A stretch of DNA of 64,000 bases, from assembly GCA_023397675.1 (NCBI GenBank), contig JAEWTV010000123.1, positions 1 through 64,000 on the forward strand, given 5' to 3'. Shown one piece after another: positions 61,482 through 64,000 of the stretch. Made by a program: the position numbers and the translations under genes. Source of the DNA: Bacillota bacterium (GTDB taxonomy: Bacteria; Bacillota; Clostridia; Acetivibrionales; JANLFN01). Under the pieces are notes generated by a model. The model had not been told where the DNA came from, ran no database searches, and saw only the letters and a program-made list of their open reading frames with translations. Position 1 is the stretch's first letter. Every line of letters begins with the position of its first letter.

Positions 61482-62390
61482 TTAAGTTTCATTTTTTACT
61501 CCGTAAAGCACCTGCCCAGTCGGTACAACACTTGAAGCAGGCTCACAGTAGGTATTCTGGTCATCAAAGTAAATATGTGGCTTGAAGATTTCAAGAATAG
61601 GAACCTTGCTCAAACCCCCAAGGAAAAAAGATTCATCTATATTTATTCCCCAGTGTCTGAGTGTCTTTATAGCCCTTTTATGTGACGGTGAGTTTCTGGC
61701 TGTTACCAAAGCAGTACGTATTGGCTTCTTTGGAGAGTTTTCGAACGCTTTTTGTATGTTGTTCAAACCCTGTAAAAAGTTTTTAAAAGGTCCAGGAGTC
61801 AATGGAATATCACTGTTGTCGCTTTCACTTTTCTTGAATTCCTCAAGTCCCTTTTCCTGAAAGATTTTTTCAGCCTCATCACTGAAAAGTACCGCATCAC
61901 CATCAAAGGCTATTCTTAATTCTTCGGTATCATCATCGCGGTAATCCACACCTTTTAAAATAGCCGCAGCCGCAAAATTATTCTTAAGTGCAAGCCTTAC
62001 ATCTTCGTGTTCAGCAGACAGAAATAATGAAGAATTAAAAGCCCTTAAATATTCATAAGGCGCATGTCCGCTTGTAAAAGCGGCTCTTGTTATATTCAGA
62101 TTGTATTTTTCTATTGAATTAAAAACGCGCAGACCAGTATTAGCGTTATTTCTTGAAACCAAAATTACTTCAAAGGCATTTTCATCGCTGTCAGGATACT
62201 TTACATTAAGAAGTCTTTTAATAAGCGGGAAAGCGACTCCAGTACCTAAAACATTGTCTTCATGCATGGTCTGGTATTCTATGAAACTTGCAAGCCCTTC
62301 TTCACGATAAACCCTGTCACTGTCGTCCAAATCAAACAGTGCCCTTGAGGAAATAGCAATAACCATTTTATCTTCCAATACCCCAGGCAT
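61482..62390 (-). CDS. Cytosolic 5'-nucleotidase I-like protein
   Basis: A 302-aa protein of the cN-I (5'-nucleotidase) family. Landmarks are VIAISSRALFDLDDSDRVY (about residues 9-27), EVILVSRNNANTGLRVFNSI (about 76-95), RIAFDGDAVLFSDEAE (about 165-180) and FLGGLSKVPILEIFKPHIYFDDQ near the C terminus, a haloacid-dehalogenase-like site. It would hydrolyse nucleoside monophosphates. The ATG at codon 8 is chosen because AAGGGGG is five bases upstream. Usually a eukaryotic-type family but present in some bacteria. Confidence 0.85.
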   Translation of the reverse strand: MPGVLEDKMVIAISSRALFDLDDSDRVYREEGLASFIEYQTMHEDNVLGTGVAFPLIKRLLNVKYPDSDENAFEVILVSRNNANTGLRVFNSIEKYNLNITRAAFTSGHAPYEYLRAFNSSLFLSAEHEDVRLALKNNFAAAAILKGVDYRDDDTEELRIAFDGDAVLFSDEAEKIFQEKGLEEFKKSESDNSDIPLTPGPFKNFLQGLNNIQKAFENSPKKPIRTALVTARNSPSHKRAIKTLRHWGINIDESFFLGGLSKVPILEIFKPHIYFDDQNTYCEPASSVVPTGQVLYGVKNET

Positions 62391-62466
62391 AATGAACCCC
62401 CTTAAGTTCACTTAATGTCTAATTTATTTTATCATTCTATATGGAATCGGGCAAACACTTATAGGA

Positions 62467-62982
62467 TCAAAGCTTTGAAAAAGTGCCGGAATACTTAACT
62501 ACACCTCTTATATTGTCAAGAATCCCTTCTTTAAGTGGATTTACCATAAACACCTCATCCGGTACTGGGAAAGGTGGATGAATACCATTAAAGCGTGCAG
62601 TCTGGAAGCCGAACCTCGGATAAAAATCAGGAAGTCCAAGTACTACAACAAACAAAAAACCTTTTTGCCTGCATCTTTCAAGCCCCTGCCGCATCAGTTC
62701 CGAGCCTATTCCCTTGTTTTGGAACTCAGGTAATACTGCAAGCGATGATAAAGCCAGTGCTTCATATTTTTCCTTTTCATTTTCAACTGATATTACACTG
62801 AACAGAATGTGCCCTACTAATTCATTATCATATAGCGCAACAAGAGACAAATCAGTCAGAAACCCTTCAGAAAAACGGATTTTCTTTACCAGCTCGGCTT
62901 CCTTTGTTCGGTTGAAAGCTCTGAAATGAATCTCAAAAACCTTTTCATAGTCTTTGGAATTTTCGGTTCTAACAATAATCAT
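62467..62982 (-). CDS. GNAT-family N-acetyltransferase (YhbS type)
   Basis: A 171-aa acetyltransferase. Strand beta4 LSSLAVLPEFQNKGIGSELM (about residues 77-96) carries the acetyl-CoA loop Q/RxxGxG/A. LPDFYPRFGF (about 119-128) is typical of YhbS-like members. The substrate is unknown. The start is the ATG just after GGAGGAAGT, which removes 30 codons of AT-rich frame. Confidence 0.88.
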   Translation of the reverse strand: MIIVRTENSKDYEKVFEIHFRAFNRTKEAELVKKIRFSEGFLTDLSLVALYDNELVGHILFSVISVENEKEKYEALALSSLAVLPEFQNKGIGSELMRQGLERCRQKGFLFVVVLGLPDFYPRFGFQTARFNGIHPPFPVPDEVFMVNPLKEGILDNIRGVVKYSGTFSKL

Positions 62983-63125
62983 ACTTCCTCCATAGATAAT
63001 ACTTATAAGCATATTTCTGGAGCAACCCACAACAATATTAATATGTTTCCCAGATACTATTATTATTGACAATTCCTAATGGTTTTATATTGTTTGAAAT
63101 ATTAGATGCAATTAAATATTAAAAA

Positions 63126-63581
63126 TTACCTTAAATCCTTTATAAAACCGGTCTTTACTCCGCGCTTGAATCCGCAGCTTTCATAAAAACTCATTACTCC
63201 CTCATCTTTTCTTCCAGTTAGAAGCATTACCTTGTAGCAGTTTTTGTCCTTAGCAAGCTGTATGGCTTTCTCAATAACTGTCTTTCCATACCCGCACTTC
63301 CTGTAGTCCTTATGTGTTATTACATTCTCTATTAAGGCGTATGGACGACCCCCGCGTGTTAAATTCTTAATTATTGCCACTGTACATGATGAAACAAGTA
63401 TCCCATCCTGTTCTGCAACTAAATAATAAAGATTAGGGTCGTTAATTATTTCGGACCATAGATTACTTAAATAAGCCTTATCACGGATTTCCTCATCATC
63501 AACATTTAGCTGTTTGTATAAATTCATCAATTGGTCAAGTTCATTATTTTTAATCAATCTCACATTATCCGTAAAATCCAT
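63126..63581 (-). CDS. GNAT-family N-acetyltransferase
   Basis: A 151-aa acetyltransferase with NVITHKDYRKCGYGKTVIEK (about residues 87-106; the loop is RKCGYG) and VMSFYESCGFKRG at the C terminus. Substrate unknown. GGGGGG precedes the ATG. 143 bases separate it from the YhbS-type gene, on the same strand. Confidence 0.88.
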   Translation of the reverse strand: MDFTDNVRLIKNNELDQLMNLYKQLNVDDEEIRDKAYLSNLWSEIINDPNLYYLVAEQDGILVSSCTVAIIKNLTRGGRPYALIENVITHKDYRKCGYGKTVIEKAIQLAKDKNCYKVMLLTGRKDEGVMSFYESCGFKRGVKTGFIKDLR

Positions 63582-63688
63582 ATTCCCCCCCTAATTTGCT
63601 ATTGATAAATATTAGCAAATTATATATATCATTATAAACATATTTTTAAACGCTGTAAAAGATTAATAACATGGAATTTTGCATATAA

Positions 63689-63713
63689 AAAAGCCCTGAA
63701 AGTCAGGGCTTTT
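63689..63713 (-). terminator. Terminator of the partial AraC-type regulator gene
   Basis: AAAAGCCCTGA/TCAGGGCTTTT around AAG, with a U-run on the minus strand. Confidence 0.85.
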
Positions 63714-63723
63714 TACTGGCAGC

Positions 63724-64000
63724 TTATTTATTAAGCAATCTTACAGGTCTTGCTTCAATATATCCTCTGTATCCCATTGGAGCCAGCTGGAACCTTGGAC
63801 CATCCTCATCAGCATATTCGAAGCCGTAAATTTCGGGATTGTAATTTTTCATAATCTCCCACAAGTCTCCTATAGCTTCTTCGAACTTTTCATCATCATA
63901 AGGCTGACCCTGGAAAACCATCATTTTACATGGCGGAAGCTGTATTAGTTCAAATCCGTACGGTATTTCCCCTGAATAGTCCATGGGCACTTCAACACCC
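63724..64000 (-). CDS. C-terminal part of an AraC-type regulator with GyrI-like effector domain (cut by window edge)
   Basis: The frame is open through the right edge and reads VEVPMDYSGEIPYGFELIQ, followed by PPCKMMVFQGQPYDDE and ends RFQLAPMGYRGYIEARPVR. This is the GyrI-like small-molecule-binding domain as found at the C terminus of AraC-family regulators. The DNA-binding part lies outside the window, so the AraC assignment is inferred from the usual context of this domain. A terminator follows. Confidence 0.7.
   Translation of the reverse strand, partial: GVEVPMDYSGEIPYGFELIQLPPCKMMVFQGQPYDDEKFEEAIGDLWEIMKNYNPEIYGFEYADEDGPRFQLAPMGYRGYIEARPVRLLNK

Noticed and set aside
1..64000. Complete mobile element (transposase, integrase, phage)
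   Set aside because: No such gene was recognised anywhere. The GC-rich island and tRNA duplication are only indirect signs of transfer.

Overview
The window looks like chromosomal DNA of a low-GC, anaerobic, spore-forming member of the Clostridia, most like a mesophilic Ruminiclostridium-type (cellulolytic) clostridium. The evidence is ferredoxin-linked 2-oxoacid metabolism (a four-subunit 2-oxoacid:ferredoxin oxidoreductase and a single-chain pyruvate:ferredoxin oxidoreductase with malic enzyme nearby), an alpha/beta-type spore DNA-binding protein, a small spore-surface protein, a Spo0E-like protein, a T-box in front of pheST, a CtsR box in front of clpB, and AT-rich intergenic DNA. The species call is inference from gene content only.

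Layout. 1-3.1 kb: the start of an unknown gene, then a YhgE/Pip membrane protein with its MarR regulator. 3.1-3.56 kb: a block of three related palindromic elements. 3.56-6.2 kb: a four-subunit 2-oxoacid oxidoreductase operon. 6.3-7.8 kb: a P-loop ATPase overlapping tcdA. 8-9.5 kb: a half-size chromate transporter pair and a metal-sensing ArsR repressor. 9.6-12.2 kb: a phosphoesterase, pgi and a Spo0E-like gene. 12.2-12.45 kb: a short transcription unit with a perfect consensus promoter. 12.7 kb: spore protein. 13-19.2 kb: a GC-rich island with an AgrC/AgrA-like two-component system, a small Cys protein and a large S-layer-homology (SLH) surface protein. 19.3-23.5 kb: pheT, pheS, T-box and def. 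23.6-27.6 kb: a PaaX-like regulator with a membrane protein, a tRNA-Val with a duplicated 3' end and a hairpin-rich element, small proteins, and a Cu/Zn superoxide dismutase-like protein. 27.6-32.8 kb: a DUF5050 protein, an OmpR-type two-component system, a lipoprotein, and a spore-protein gene whose gutted duplicate lies on the other side of the lipoprotein gene. 32.8-40.8 kb: nifJ, malic enzyme, acyl-CoA synthetase and lepB. 40.9-46.5 kb: a starch-binding-like domain fused to a histone-H1-like tail, then a three-gene helicase/nuclease operon that looks like a split AddAB. 46.6-54.1 kb: threonine aldolase, an orphan cluster of small unknown (possibly immunity) genes, and four secreted or lipoprotein genes. 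54.3-64 kb: MATE transporter, DUF3189, clpB, SDR, alpha-oxoamine synthase, 5'-nucleotidase, two acetyltransferases and a partial AraC-type regulator.

How the genes fit together. The island reads as a self-contained circuit: the regulator/kinase operon ends in a terminator, and directly behind it lies a promoter preceded by an 8-bp direct repeat with a 20-bp period, a spacing expected for a LytTR regulator. That promoter would drive a 75-aa Cys protein translationally coupled (ATGA) to the surface protein. The helicase trio has one intact SF1 helicase, one P-loop protein with a decayed Walker B motif, and one Fe-S-type PD-(D/E)XK nuclease. Together these are the parts of AddAB, distributed over three chains.

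The best candidates for undescribed biology are the split AddAB-like operon, the GC-rich LytTR/SLH island, the short transcription unit at 12.2-12.45 kb, the palindrome family at 3.3-3.56 kb, the tRNA-Val-associated element at 25.27-25.46 kb, and the paired alpha-oxoamine synthase and SDR that could make a sphingoid-type lipid base.
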